From the NCBI GenBank assembly GCA_001247695.2, contig LGRX02027082.1, positions 1 through 64,000 on the forward strand: a stretch of DNA of 64,000 nt, read 5' to 3'. Position 1 is the stretch's first letter. Every line of letters starts with the position of its first letter. The notes under the pieces were generated by a model, which worked only from the letters and a program-made list of their open reading frames with translations, was not told the DNA's origin and did no database searches. Of this stretch, positions 29,600 to 41,199 are shown one piece after another. The DNA is from Cymbomonas tetramitiformis. Its lineage: Eukaryota; Chlorophyta; Pyramimonadophyceae; Pyramimonadales; Pyramimonadaceae. The position numbers were made by a program, and so were the translations under genes.

Positions 29600-32500
29600 T
29601 CATGCCTCGACGGTATAGGGTGAAAAGAACTCTACTCGTAAACATTTGAATAAAGAATGATACATGTATGCATATTTCGGTGTTTTCATTGTACGCATAC
29701 TGCACGTTTCTACCGTGTTGCCTTTATGTATCCCTATTTCGCGCATAAATATCACTAAACCCCGATTTTTTTGAAATATATATAAATCCAAAAATGACAT
29801 ATGATAATGTCATTTTCATCGAATAGTGTGTTTGACGCCGCATTCATTCATTTATAGAGAAAATATATGACCGACAGATTCAATCGTTTCTCATCTAATG
29901 GTATCAGGTTCGGACCATCCAACACTCTGATCTGCTGAGGTCATCATAGTTTTCGGGACCCCAAAACTCCATCCGGGTCGCTGTACGCTAGAGGAGCAGC
30001 GGTTACATGGCACGGTATGACTCCTGTCATCCACAACATCTCGATGTCGTGTTAGATGTCACGAGGGGGCGGGGGGTGAGGGGGTGATTTTACTATACCA
30101 ACAAATATACCCTAATATGCCCATTACCACCTCACCACTGTAAGCATCACATCCGAGTCGAGGAAGTGGTCATGCCATTCTGGGTACCTTTAGAAGTGTA
30201 AGACGTGGACACGAGATCGGAGATGAGAAAGCTGCGGAAAACAAATCGGGAAATTTTGCATCGTTAGATTGAAAACAACCGTAGGGCTCGAGATGTATTG
30301 ATGCATTTTCAGGTAGTAGATTTTTTCTCTCTCTCTCTCTCTCTCTTTTTGGGTTAGCGAATGGGAATCGCAGTCGATCGATCGACGATTTTCGTTGTCA
30401 AAATTAATTTGTCAAAAGGTGTCGTCGTTCCTGTAAAGTTCAAACACTTAATCCGAGCGTAAGGAATTCTCTTTCAAGCCTGACGACCCAACCACTGTCT
30501 AACGCGCAAGAATATTGCATGATGCCATGAGCAATCTCATGCTGTTCTTATGCTGTTTTATTTCTGCTATGGTGCAGTTTGCTCGCACGTTTTCACTTTC
30601 CTGTGCTTTTGCGTTCGTGCGTGCTGGCTGTTTACAGTCGCTGCGCGCCTTCGTGGTTTGCGCTATCTTGAGTTGTTGGATCTTGGAAAAGGTTTTTGCC
30701 ATTTTTGCATTTTGATAAATGGTGGGGCAGCAGAGCGTCTGGGGCATTCCCCTGGCGCGGGATAATTCCCGGTCTTAACTGGTCATGCTACCTCCGCTCT
30801 ATGCTGGGGCTGTGCGCGCAGCCATGACTGAGTGGTTCGCAGATATCACGGACACCAACAAACGGACCCGGATCTTTAATTTGTCGTTCCCTGCAACGTG
30901 CGCTCGTCACTGTTTAAACAGCGTGCTTGTCTGTGTTTTCCTACTTTTCCTAACCGACTGGCTGTTTCGTTTATTCGTTCCCAGGTTTTGCGGCGGTTAC
31001 CATTGAAGTTATGGGATCTCGCGGCGTTAGAATGAAGAGCCGTTCTTTGATGAACTTTAGATAACTGTTAACATTCGTGTCATTTCACTTTAGCGTGTTG
31101 CATATTTTGCCCAGGACATCTGGGTGTTGATGTGAAACAAGCTTTGAAGAAAGACCGCTGCGAGATTCTGTAAGCGGCTGCGTAGGCGGCTACGGTCGCA
31201 TTAGCTATTTTCTCACGATCTTGAAGCGAACACGCCGAATTGTCTAGCTCCTGTTATACTACATTTTGCACCTTTATTAAAGCTGGTTAAGCAGTAGTAA
31301 GACTTTTAAACCATTCACTGTAACGCACTTTGCTGCCAATGTTTGGCGAGTGCTCGAAATTTTAAAAATATGCTCTAACTGCCAACGATGCGAATACGTA
31401 GTCTAAACACTGTTACATGAAGTCAAGCATTTCAAATGTAGAGAAAAATGTAGACGGGTCATGGCGATTTTTTCTATTCAGCTAGATAACTTAATAGCAT
31501 TCCAAGGGATTTACATTGACTTGCTATGTGCACCCTAATGTCACTGGGTGGGAGGTACCACCTCATAACAGTTGAGAGTTAGTATACCTCCGAACTGTTG
31601 TGAGGTACTAAGACGATTGGTTTGCTATATGTACACTAATAATACAGCCATAACTTAAGATTTTTTTAACCTGTGTTTTTGCATGCAACTACTTTTATAT
31701 GCATAGGCCCCAGCCTACCGTGCAAACCGTGCATTCTACATACCAATCAAGATGCAAAATCCTCCTCGCCCCCCCTCCCCCCTTCCCGGGACAAGTAGCA
31801 TACATATCGTCAAACAAAGAAATGTTGCGAAGCTCAAATGTCCCTGGCCGCAAGATTCTCACGTCCAGGGGTTTGGCCCCCCGTGTTGGGCATCACGGGA
31901 TGGACACATGCACCATTCCGATGCTGTTTGCTGACAATAAACTTCGGATGATGTGAGTGAACATCCTTAACACTAAGCTGCTATGCCCTTTGAGGAGGCT
32001 ATACCTGCAGTATTTCGGCGCATATCGAACTTGCGACTTCAGTAGATAAAGGTGGTCGTTGGGTCGAATCAACGAACCTGTGACGGTGCATATACTGGAC
32101 AACACCTTGGATGTCCACGGGTAGCAGACGAAACGCGGTGACAAAAGGGAATGAATATGCATTGCCAGTGCATTCTACGTTTCTTTGTTATTTCAGTGGG
32201 ATCCCGGTCTTTATTAATACATAATTGCACCTTGTGTTGAGGAAGCGGGACACTTTGACTCTAATTGAGTACACTAAACATCGTAGCTAATATAATTCAG
32301 TTCCACCAATCACCAGGAAATTGCACAGCACGTTACGCAAATGGATGTTACTTTTCAGAACGAGTCATCATGGACTTTACCATGCCCACCTACATTACGT
32401 TTCCTTTTTCTTTTCAAATGCATTCTCATCTCACATTTGCTTCATTTCCTTGTTCGCCACTGAGAACTGAGAACCATACACACCTTAAATGCGTACTTTG

Positions 32501-33120
32501 TATTGCAATTATACAAGGTCTCCAAAAGTCTCTGTGCGCTGAGGCCCCACATCCCTAGCTGAAAGTGAGTACCTGCAGCTGAAGACAAAACTCTCCGCAA
32601 AAGACCGGTATTTTGCTTGGCCACTGCGGGTTTCCTAACTAAATGCCAGAAAGAGGTCTTGCCTTATTAATACTGACATCTATGCGCTTACACCACCTTA
32701 GCTCCCTCTTTATACTCTCCGATCATGGCACACCCTCGCACCAGCATTGATGGGGAATATCGGGCGGAAGAAGCACTGCTCACATCGTGGCATTGCTCGT
32801 GAAATCGACCAAACAAGGATATTGCGATGTGGGTGTGCGGTGGGGCAGAGGGAAGTGTGTAGCTTGACGGACCGAACTCGTTGTTCAATAAGTGGCAGCG
32901 TCATGCCATGATGCCCTCCATCTGGACCGTTTGATTTTCAAGGATGCGCGTCACTTGCCGTTTTTGTTGATGTGAGGGCTCATCGTTGCTGAGCGTGCTC
33001 TGTTTAAGACACACAGGGGAGAAAGCCCTCACTCTCAGTCTCACAATATCTAAATGAATTTGACCTGACTCATTCCCCAAAGCCAAAGGCATGTCCGCAT
33101 GCCAAAGATCAAAACTGCCA
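29600..33120. other. Mostly non-coding, AT-rich region
   Basis: It contains a (CT)n microsatellite near 30327-30346 and an imperfect inverted repeat GTACCACCTCATAACAGTT / AACTGTTGTGAGGTAC at 31555-31608. Short frames at 30500-31000 (for example MLPPLYAGAVRAAMTEWFAD from 30785) might include an exon, but no family or splice pattern supports it. Confidence 0.4.
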
Positions 33121-33140
33121 ATCTTTGAGTCGAGCAAAAT

Positions 33141-33365
33141 TACCTTCTTTACCAGGATGCCCTTCGATCATTACCTTCTTTAACAGGATGCCCTTTGATC
33201 ATTACCTTCATTACAGGATGCCCGTCGATCATTACCTTCATTACCAGGATGCCCTTCGATCATTACCTTCTTTACCAGGATGCCCGTCGATCATTACCTT
33301 CATTACAGGATGCCCGTCGATCATAACGTTCATTACAGGATGCCCTTCTATCATTACCTTCTTGA
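33141..33365. repeat. 30/31-bp minisatellite
   Basis: Seven or eight copies of TACCTTCTTTACCAGGATGC followed by CCTTCGATCAT. Variants with one base less (TTACAGGATGCC) occur in the later copies. Confidence 0.9.
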
Positions 33366-33717
33366 AAGGCTGTCGTTCCCCCCGGGAAATTCGTCGTGCC
33401 TCCTGGAGTTGCATCTCAATGTGGCACAAAGACTGATCCAATGGCTCATGGCGTATTCGTGTGGACACGTTCTCTGAGGCGCATGTCCCCACCAAAACCG
33501 ATAGGCACAACTGACCGTGAGGCGGGCGAGCAGACGGGCCTGACCGCTGCCCCAGAGGAGTGGAGGCCACGTGGCGCCACGTGGTGGGGCCGCGGAGCAG
33601 AATCTGGGCGATGCGTGGAAGGCCGGAAGACAGGGCAGCGCCGCGGCCCGAAGGCCGCCGCAGGAACGTTCAAAATCGGAATGCAAAGAACATTTCGTGG
33701 CTCCCGCTATCGAACAT

Positions 33718-33790
33718 GGCCGGTGACACCTGATGACAAAGTGCGGAAACATCGAGATGTGACAGTCGAGAGATGCCACCAACAGTTGCA
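33718..33790. repeat. Dispersed repeat copy A
   Basis: ACACCTGATGACA, then CGAGATGTGACAGTCGAGA and CAACAGTTGC. A diverged copy in the same orientation lies at 35595-35670. The stretch between them (33.8-35.6 kb) has no supported gene. Confidence 0.55.
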
Positions 33791-34704
33791 CTCCACGCTC
33801 CGCGGATTGCGCAGGGCACGGCGGCCATTGCCTGGAATGCGGAAACCTCGGACTGCTTCCTTCATTCACCTTCGAGCAGTGTCATCAAGGGGGTCCAATC
33901 CCAGTCTAGCGCCCGCACATTGAATGGGCATGATGATGTGCATTTCACCCGAAACATCTCAGGGCAGCCGGCGCTGTGCGATCCGAAGAAGAGCCCCACC
34001 TGCCCCGCGCCGTTCCTGTTGTCGCTGTGCTGTCACCTGTGACCCACACCATCAACATCTGCTGTGAGCGCCTGCAATGTGTCGGGCGTTCCATCATAGG
34101 AACATCATTCGTACCATCATAGGACGAGCGCCGCAACGTGCCATGAGAAGTGCAGCTTGCCCCGTGCAGCGCAGGCTAACTGTGATTGAGCACTTCATAT
34201 GCCGCACACGACGATCGTCATACTCAGCTGTGAGCCAGACCCTCTGTTGAGAGCGAGCCGTCGCACCGCGTCAAGACCTCGGGGGGGCTTTCCTGGAAGG
34301 CTGCGGGGGCCCACCTGCTGCTGTAGCTCCCGGTACTGCGCAGCGAAGGCCTCTTCCTCCTCATCTGTCAGCTTGGAGCTCTGGAGCAGGCACAGCAGCG
34401 TGCGCATCTCCTCCTCCAGCTCCAGCGCGTCTTCCTCACGGTCGAGGCCAGGCCCAGGGCCAGGGGCTGGAGTTCCCGCCTCAAAGCTGTGCCCGAGCCC
34501 GTCCCCGCCCCCGCTTCACATCCCCTTGCCCGGCACACTGCGGCGGTCCACACAGCCGGCAGCCTGCCACGCTGCCGGCGACCCAGGATACCATTATGAC
34601 GCGATGGGATGCTTATATGGAGCTAGGGATTTCCATGCCAACCTTGGACTTGGCTGTTCCCTGCGACGTGCACCAAAGGTAAGGTAAGGGCTGAGCTAGG
34701 GAAC

Positions 34705-34862
34705 CATCCAGACAGCGAGCTCGTGGTCACGGTCATGCAGGCAGCACGGGCCAAGTCATCCAGACAGCGAGCTCGTGGTCACGGTCATGCAGGCAGCACG
34801 GGCCAAGTCATCCAGACAGCGAGCTCGTGGTCGCGGGCATGCAGGCAGCCCGGGCCAAGTCA
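34705..34862. repeat. 52-bp minisatellite (three copies)
   Basis: CATCCAGACAGCGAGCTCGT starts at 34705, 34757 and 34809. A truncated fourth copy starts at 34861. Confidence 0.93.
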
Positions 34863-35215
34863 TCCCGAGGTAACCACCGGCCGGGAGTCCTCGTCTTCAT
34901 GCACTTTTGTGAGGCAAGGGCTTTGTTGCCAGCCACGGAGGGGGCAGTGCTCCTGCACACGGGGCTGCTGCTGTGGAGGGGAGCGGCGGCCGCGGGGAGC
35001 ATGAACCCCCACCTCTCGGCCATCACTAGCTACCACGCGGACCTTGGTTGCAGCGGGCCGGCCAAGGGTCGCGCTGACGTGGCTTGGGAGTGCTGCGCTT
35101 GGCAGTGGCCGGGGCCCCACCAGACACCGGGCTGAAGCAGGCCCTCGGGACAACGCCCTGCATACCGCCGGAGAAGGCACAGCACTCGGAAGGGTGCAGC
35201 TACTGGTGCGCGGGC

Positions 35216-35335
35216 CGTGGAAGCGCCCCTGGACAGGGTGTGCCACTTCGTTGGCCGTAGAAGCGCCCCTGGACAGGGTGTGCCACTTCGTTGGCCGTGG
35301 AAGCGCCCCTGGACAGGGTGTGCCACTTCGTTGGC
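35216..35335. repeat. 40-bp minisatellite (three exact copies)
   Basis: AAGCGCCCCTGGACAGGGTG starts at 35221, 35261 and 35301. The long minus-strand frame across this region (34860-35789) is Ser/Pro/Arg-rich and not accepted as a gene. Confidence 0.93.
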
Positions 35336-35594
35336 TGGGCACAGCTGTACTGCGGTGCACAGGTACAACGACCCGACGGCGATGGCAGATGAACACAACG
35401 GGAGGCAATTCAGCTGGCTGGACGGGATGCAGCAACCAGGACGATGAGGCCGGCCGGGCGCTCGCTTGCAGCGGCAGCCTCGGAGACTGTGCCACAGGAA
35501 ATTTCTGAGTCAGGGCCAGCGTGATTGTTCTTGGTGTAGACGATTTATTCAAATTGGAAAGTGGTAAATTGTAAGTGGTTTCCTCTAGAGAACA

Positions 35595-35670
35595 GAGCCG
35601 ACGACACCTGATGACACTGTAGCGGCAGATCCAGGCAGCATGACAGTCGAGATGTGACACAAACAGTATT
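35595..35670. repeat. Dispersed repeat copy B
   Basis: ACACCTGATGACACTG, then CATGACAGTCGAGATGTGAC and AAACAGTA. This is the counterpart of copy A at 33718-33790. Confidence 0.55.
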
Positions 35671-35999
35671 TGCTTTCGGAGCGTAGCTCTGTTTCTTTTG
35701 TGACCTACGCACGCGACCCAGTACACCTCTGTGACCTTTGTGACCTCTGTGACCCAAAAAGACTTGGAACGACTCAAATGGACTTCCAAGAAAACGATTA
35801 ACTCACCCAGCTTGGGGCAAGTGACCCATGCAGCAAGCGTGGAAATATTCTGGAAAGGAATTCGCTTGCAGTGTGCTTTGGCAAATGCGAATGTTCTTGG
35901 TTAAGAGAGATCAGAGATATGCAAATGGCGTCAAAATCAGATATTGGAATGGCCGTGGCTGTGGCTCCCCTAGCACCACCACCTGTCCTGACCGGTACG

Positions 36000-37230
36000 A
36001 GTCCCATCTAAATAAAACGTCGTCTGGTGCTGAGCCCTTCGGAGGGCCACCGACCATCACAACAACGCTTCCTCAGTGTCGAATCGCCATTTCATGCTGT
36101 CCAATAATTCTTAGGCGATAGCCCTCACCAGCCCTGGTTCCGAGGCTCGAATAATCACGGCGCACTCTCGCTTCCGAGCTTCCAGCACGTGCCCTGCAGC
36201 TGGAAAACCCCTGCAGTGATTCTCGAAGGTCGTGGGCGCGCACCTCGTCGAAACTTGCTGTGTTGGCAAAGTGGCACCTCGCCGAGGAATATCCTCGCTG
36301 GCTGGAGGAAAGCTGGAGCGTTTCGCAACGTCATCTGTAAGGCCCAAGTGCGCAGAGGGTCAGAGCTCTCTTCCCAGCACAACCAGCTGGGTGCATCGAG
36401 GCGGTCAGAGGCCTAATATTCCGAGAGTGCTCTACAATTGCAATTGCTTGAAGAGCTCGCGTGCTGCCTCGCCGGAGCGTTATTCTAATTTCCAGAAACA
36501 TTCCTCGAGGTTGAGTGATGCCATCTGACAGGTGGCCAAGTGTTCTTGCCCTCCGCATCATAATCAGTGGGCAGTTCATCGAAGCTCAATACCAGCGCTG
36601 ACGGGTAGATATGAAGAGCGTCGTGTCACAAAATCCTCTCGGGTTCCCTCTCTCGTGTCCGAGGAGTGCCGGATGATAGCTGCTGCAGTCCGCGCTTGAC
36701 TCGCCTCCTCGCGCATCCTGTGAATACCGCACCAACCCAGATCAAAACGTCCCGTCTTCAGAAAACTAGCACCGAGCACACTAAAACTTTCAATTTGGTC
36801 AGCTGGACCCGGTGCGTTCCATCAAGTCTACTTACACTTAGAGAATACGGGGGACAGAAACAGAGACCTCATCCGTTCTTGCTGCAAAGCGAGTTTCTTC
36901 ACGGAGAGCGCAGCTGCCGCAGCCTAAACAAAAAGATGCACAACTCGCCCACTTAACAAAAAGAACTTTCGCAAACGTCAGATTCTGTAAAGTTTTGCAG
37001 CCATACCGAAGACCGGGCACAAGCGAGTTGGGTTGGAGATCTTTTATAACGAATAGCTGGTTAGAGCTCCGCGCACCCTCTCGCTCGCTGGTTGCAGAAT
37101 TCCCAATTTCACCTTAACGGGTGGCATCTTTATGGGCCTGGGGACACCAGAGGGTCTTGGCCGATTCCTTATTATTTCGATGATGCGGGTTCGCGGACCT
37201 CGGCATTTGATATGGGACGCCGAGGACCCA
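36000..37230. other. Single-copy region with weak exon-like fragments
   Basis: No repeats are seen. A minus-strand fragment HVLEARKRECAVIIRASEPG near 36120-36200 and a plus-strand fragment around 37132-37326 look vaguely protein-like. Neither has splice support. Confidence 0.25.
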
Positions 37231-37235
37231 ACACA

Positions 37236-37430
37236 CTACTGGCTCCGAACTATGCGCTTTCGTAGATATACGCGGCTTATTGGGGAGGATCTGTGGAGGC
37301 ATGTGGGAGGCTTTATTACAGCTTGATGCGTATTCTGTTCCAGGTCTAGACTCAGCCGAGCCACTTCATCTCTGAGGGCGTCCTTCTCCATACTTGCAAT
37401 CTTGTACATCGACTTCAAACCTTCAATTTG
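37236..37430 (-). CDS. Possible exon of a coiled-coil protein
   Basis: On the minus strand GTTTTCACAG|CAAATT is a good acceptor. The frame then reads QIEGLKSMYKIASMEKDALR and DEVARLSLDLEQNTHQ, a classic heptad-rich coiled coil. The second half of the frame, to the stop at 37236, is less convincing, so the donor probably lies before it (for example CCGC|GTATAT). No partner exons were placed with confidence; 37666-37857 on the same strand is a candidate. Confidence 0.35.
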   Translation of the reverse strand, partial: QIEGLKSMYKIASMEKDALRDEVARLSLDLEQNTHQAVIKPPTCLHRSSPISRVYLRKRIVRSQ

Positions 37431-37859
37431 CTGTGAAAACCCAGCACAGTGTGAACGAGTTCATCGGTGCAGTCCTCAAAAACCGAGCAGTGGTACATAT
37501 ACTTTTAAAATAGTATACATGCAAACAACCTTTTCCTTGGCTCACATCCGCGACTTGAGAAAACGATAACGAGATCCAGTGGCCGTTACTGCCTACTTCG
37601 AAAGCGATCCAGTCTGCTCGTATCACTTTCGACAGATACCCAAGGAGCGCCGTAACTCGAGAAACTCACTTCATTTCAGTTCTAACAATCTCCGAGGCAA
37701 AGCAGAAAGGGATGACCTTAAGAAGGGCCTCATCGTACGAATGTTCAACTTGGAGTTGGCCGTCATCGTATGAGTGTTTAACTTGAACTTGGCCGTCTTT
37801 AACGGGTCTCAACTTTCGCTGCTGCTGAGATACAGCGTGCAGATATGGTGAGAGCATAG

Positions 37860-38680
37860 AAAGGAAGATGATGACGCCAATTTATGTGAAATGTGCACCG
37901 ATGCTGAACTTGCTACTGTGAAGTCGCCCTGGAAGTGAAACGGCGCATTGGGCGCACGCGCGAAGTTCGAGTTTAGAGGAAGAAGTTCACTTTCAGAGGT
38001 AGTTTTGTGACATAGATAGCACTTTTAACCCCCACATCAAACACTACGACGTGTTCTATTAATTTATTACGTACAAGTGCTGAAGGCACATCACGTCTAG
38101 CAAAACTGCTGTATTTTTCAAATCCGATATCACATGTTTGTGTCGAGACCATACCTGGCACAGACGCGCGCATGCACGGAACAGCAAGCAACCCGCACAA
38201 GCAGCGAGCGCAACCACTTTCGGAGAGCCGTTCATATGTGGCTTACACGTGCTGATGCTGGCTGTCAAGGTCCCTATTTCTTGACAACTCTTTACATCAC
38301 AATTTCGGTACTGTAAACAAAAAATTATTTGTTAATCCTCAGGATCTCGTCATTCGGAGCAAGAAAATCAACAGACAGCACCTCTCCAATATAAGAATAT
38401 ATAGGCAAAACAAATAGTTAGCCAGCGCTATGCCAATGCCATGGCACTAGGACTAGATAAATCTTAAAAGTGAAAAGTATCTTAGGTTGTTTTCCACGGC
38501 GTGTATATTTTCCAACATCTAATATAATATCTAATACATTATATCCAGCAATATAATGATATAAGCATTATATCCATCAATATAATGACATTAACGTTAT
38601 ATCCATCAACATCCAATATACTTTTACTTGAGACAAACGTAGCCAAAGATTTGCAAAGATTTGCAAAGATTTGCGCCATT
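37860..38680. other. Non-coding spacer
   Basis: AT-rich towards the right, with short direct repeats of TATATCCATCAATATAATGA near 38540-38620 and GATTTGCAAA near 38648-38672. No gene is seen. Confidence 0.45.
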
Positions 38681-38689
38681 TCGCATTTT

Positions 38690-41190
38690 CAGATTGGGAA
38701 GGGTTATACGCGCTGGAACTGGAACGTGGTTTCCGTCTCAGTCCCGGAAAAATTCTGAACCAGCGTGACGGTCATATCGTCTCGCATCGTCTCGCGTGTC
38801 ATCGTGAATTTAATTTCCAGGATTATTAAAACATATCATCTATTTATCTTCCATCGATATCGCGGATACGATTGCCGTTGGCGTTGACTCGCTCAAGGAT
38901 AAAGAGCTGCGCACCAACATTTGCTGCTCATAATTTTCTCAACGGTCCTTCGCCTCATGGGCGGAACGATGTCGTGGCTGCTGTGTTATGCGCAGGGATA
39001 TCGGAAGTGTTTGACTGCTTTTTATTTTTCAGTTTGTTTATGCATATGTGCCGACTCACGATACTCGTTTTGTGCAGCTTGTGTCGCAGGTTTTCCGATG
39101 GCGAGGAGGGGCGCGCTTTCTTGAGGTGTGGAAGTCTAGGGCAACCTAGCTTGGGATCACACCCAACCACATCGGACCCACCTTGTTCTCACGTTTTATT
39201 CAACTCACTTTGAATATGCATACAAAGTTTGAGCAGCATCGGGTTGGGATAAGCTATAGACTGATTTTGTTTTTGGGTTTATGGCGTCTTCTTCGCGACC
39301 TCTTGGGGTGTGGAAGTCAAGGTTGGGCATGCCAACCTTGCTTGGGTTCGAACCCAACCACATCAAAGGCATCTCATTTGCATATATTCATGCACTTGTC
39401 TTCGATATTCATGCAAAATTATAGGATCATTGAGTTAGGATAAGCCTTAGGCAGATTTATCTTTGTGGGTTATGGCGCATTGTTTCCTTCTTGAGGTCGA
39501 CACAAAGCATGAAAAGCTTTGCAGCCGAGGGCTTTTCGTGCGTACTAGCGCACCAAAGTTGGCACTAATATTGCTGACAGTAATATTAGTGCACCCTCTT
39601 AAGCGCAAAGACTTTCAATGAGTGTACACGGAATGGTCGCCTCTTGATAAAGAGTAATTTGGGTTTGGGTTTAACGTACCCAAACCCAAAGATGCCAATC
39701 AGCCGAGGGCTTCCCGTAAGTTCTAGATCACGAAACATGGCATAAATACTTCCAACGTATGTACCGTCAAGTTACGTGAAGCTCAAGGCTTCAAGTTACT
39801 TGTGCGCGAAACGAGCAATTTATTTCTAAGGCAGATTTATTGGGTTTGGGTTCGAACGTACCCAAACCCAAAGATGCCAAAAAGCCGAGGGCTTCCCGTG
39901 CGTTTTAGCGCATGAAACTTGGCACAAATACTGTCAACATATATACCTTTGAGTTACCTGAAGCTCAATGCTTTAAGTCACTTGTGCGCAAAACGAGCAA
40001 TTTATTTCTAAGGCAGATTTATTTGCTTTGGGTTTGGGTTCGAACGTACCCAAACCCAAAGATGCCAAACAGCCGAGGGCTTCCCGTGCGTTCTAGCGTA
40101 CGAAACTTGGCACAAATACTGCCAACGTATATATATTTGCGTGACCTGAAGCTCAAGGCTTCAAGTTACTTGTGCGCGAAACGAGCAATTGATTTCTAAG
40201 GCAGATTTATTTGCTTTGGGTTTGGGTTCGCCATGAACCCATAAGCCTATGACAAGTCCTAACGTCATTAAACGCAAATATGGATAACTATTGAAGTTAC
40301 ACAAAAGATAATAGTACGATACCGACGCGGTTGGGTTTGATTCCAAGCGAAGTTGGTAAACGCCAACTTTGACTTCCACACCTCAAGAAGGAAACAATGC
40401 GCCATAACCCACAAAGATAAATCTGCCTAAGGCTTATCCTAACTCAAAGATCCTAAAACTTTGCATGAATATCGAAGACAAGTGCATGAATATATGCAAA
40501 TGAGATGCCTTTGATGTGGTTGGGTTCGAACCCAAGCAAGGTTGGCATGCCCAACCTTGACTTCCACACCCCAAGAGGTCGCGAAGAAGACGCCATAAAC
40601 CCAAAAACAAAATCAGTCTATAGCTTATCCCAACCCGATGCTGCTCAAACTTTGTATGCATATTCAAAGTGAGTTGAATAAAACGTGAGAACAAGGTGGG
40701 TCCGATGTGGTTGGGTGTGATCCCAAGCTAGGTTGCCCTAGACTTCCACACCTCAAGAAAGCGCGCCCCTCCTCGCCATCGGAAAACCTGCGACACAAGC
40801 TGCACAAAACGAGTATCGTGAGTCGGCACATATGCATAAACAAACTGAAAAATAAAAAGCAGTCAAACACTTCCGAAATCCCTGCGCATAACACAGCAGC
40901 CACGACATCGTTCCGCCCATGAGGCGAAGCGAAGGACCGTTGAGAAAATTATGAGCAGTGAATGTTGGTGCGCAGCTCTTTATCCTTGAGCGAGTCAACG
41001 CCAACGGCAATCGTATCCGCGATATCGATGGAAGATAAATAGATGATATGTTTTAATAATCCTGGAAATTAAATTCACGATGACACGCGAGACGATGCGA
41101 GACGATATGACCGTCACGCTGGTTCAGAATTTTTTCGGGACTGAGACGGAAACCACGTTCCAGTTCCAGCGCGTATAACCCTTCCCTTTC
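38690..41190. mobile_element. Foldback element 2 (arms ~0.8 kb, symmetric about 39938)
   Basis: The arms at 38690-39480 and 40390-41190 are near-perfect inverted copies. Matching translated stretches lie at 39183-39443/40434-40694 and 38955-39170/40707-40922, all summing to 79877. One arm carries a short difference near 40945-40960. The centre is a 183-bp tandem repeat. The arms include GAAGTCAAGGTTGGGCATGC-type sequence but no transposase frame. Confidence 0.9.
39500..40240. repeat. ~183-bp tandem repeat inside foldback 2, with TTTGGG inverted motif
   Basis: About four copies contain TTTGGGTTCGAACGTACCCA-type inverted motifs, followed by AGCCGAGGGCTTCCCGTGCG and an ACTTGTGCGCGAAACGAGCA segment. 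The G-rich inverted motif is shared with foldback 1. Confidence 0.85.
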
Positions 41191-41199
41191 AGATTTTGT

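Noticed and set aside
34860..35789. 309-codon minus-strand ORF
   Set aside because: It crosses three exact 40-bp repeats and a dispersed repeat, has Ser/Pro/Arg-rich composition, and has no recognisable domain.
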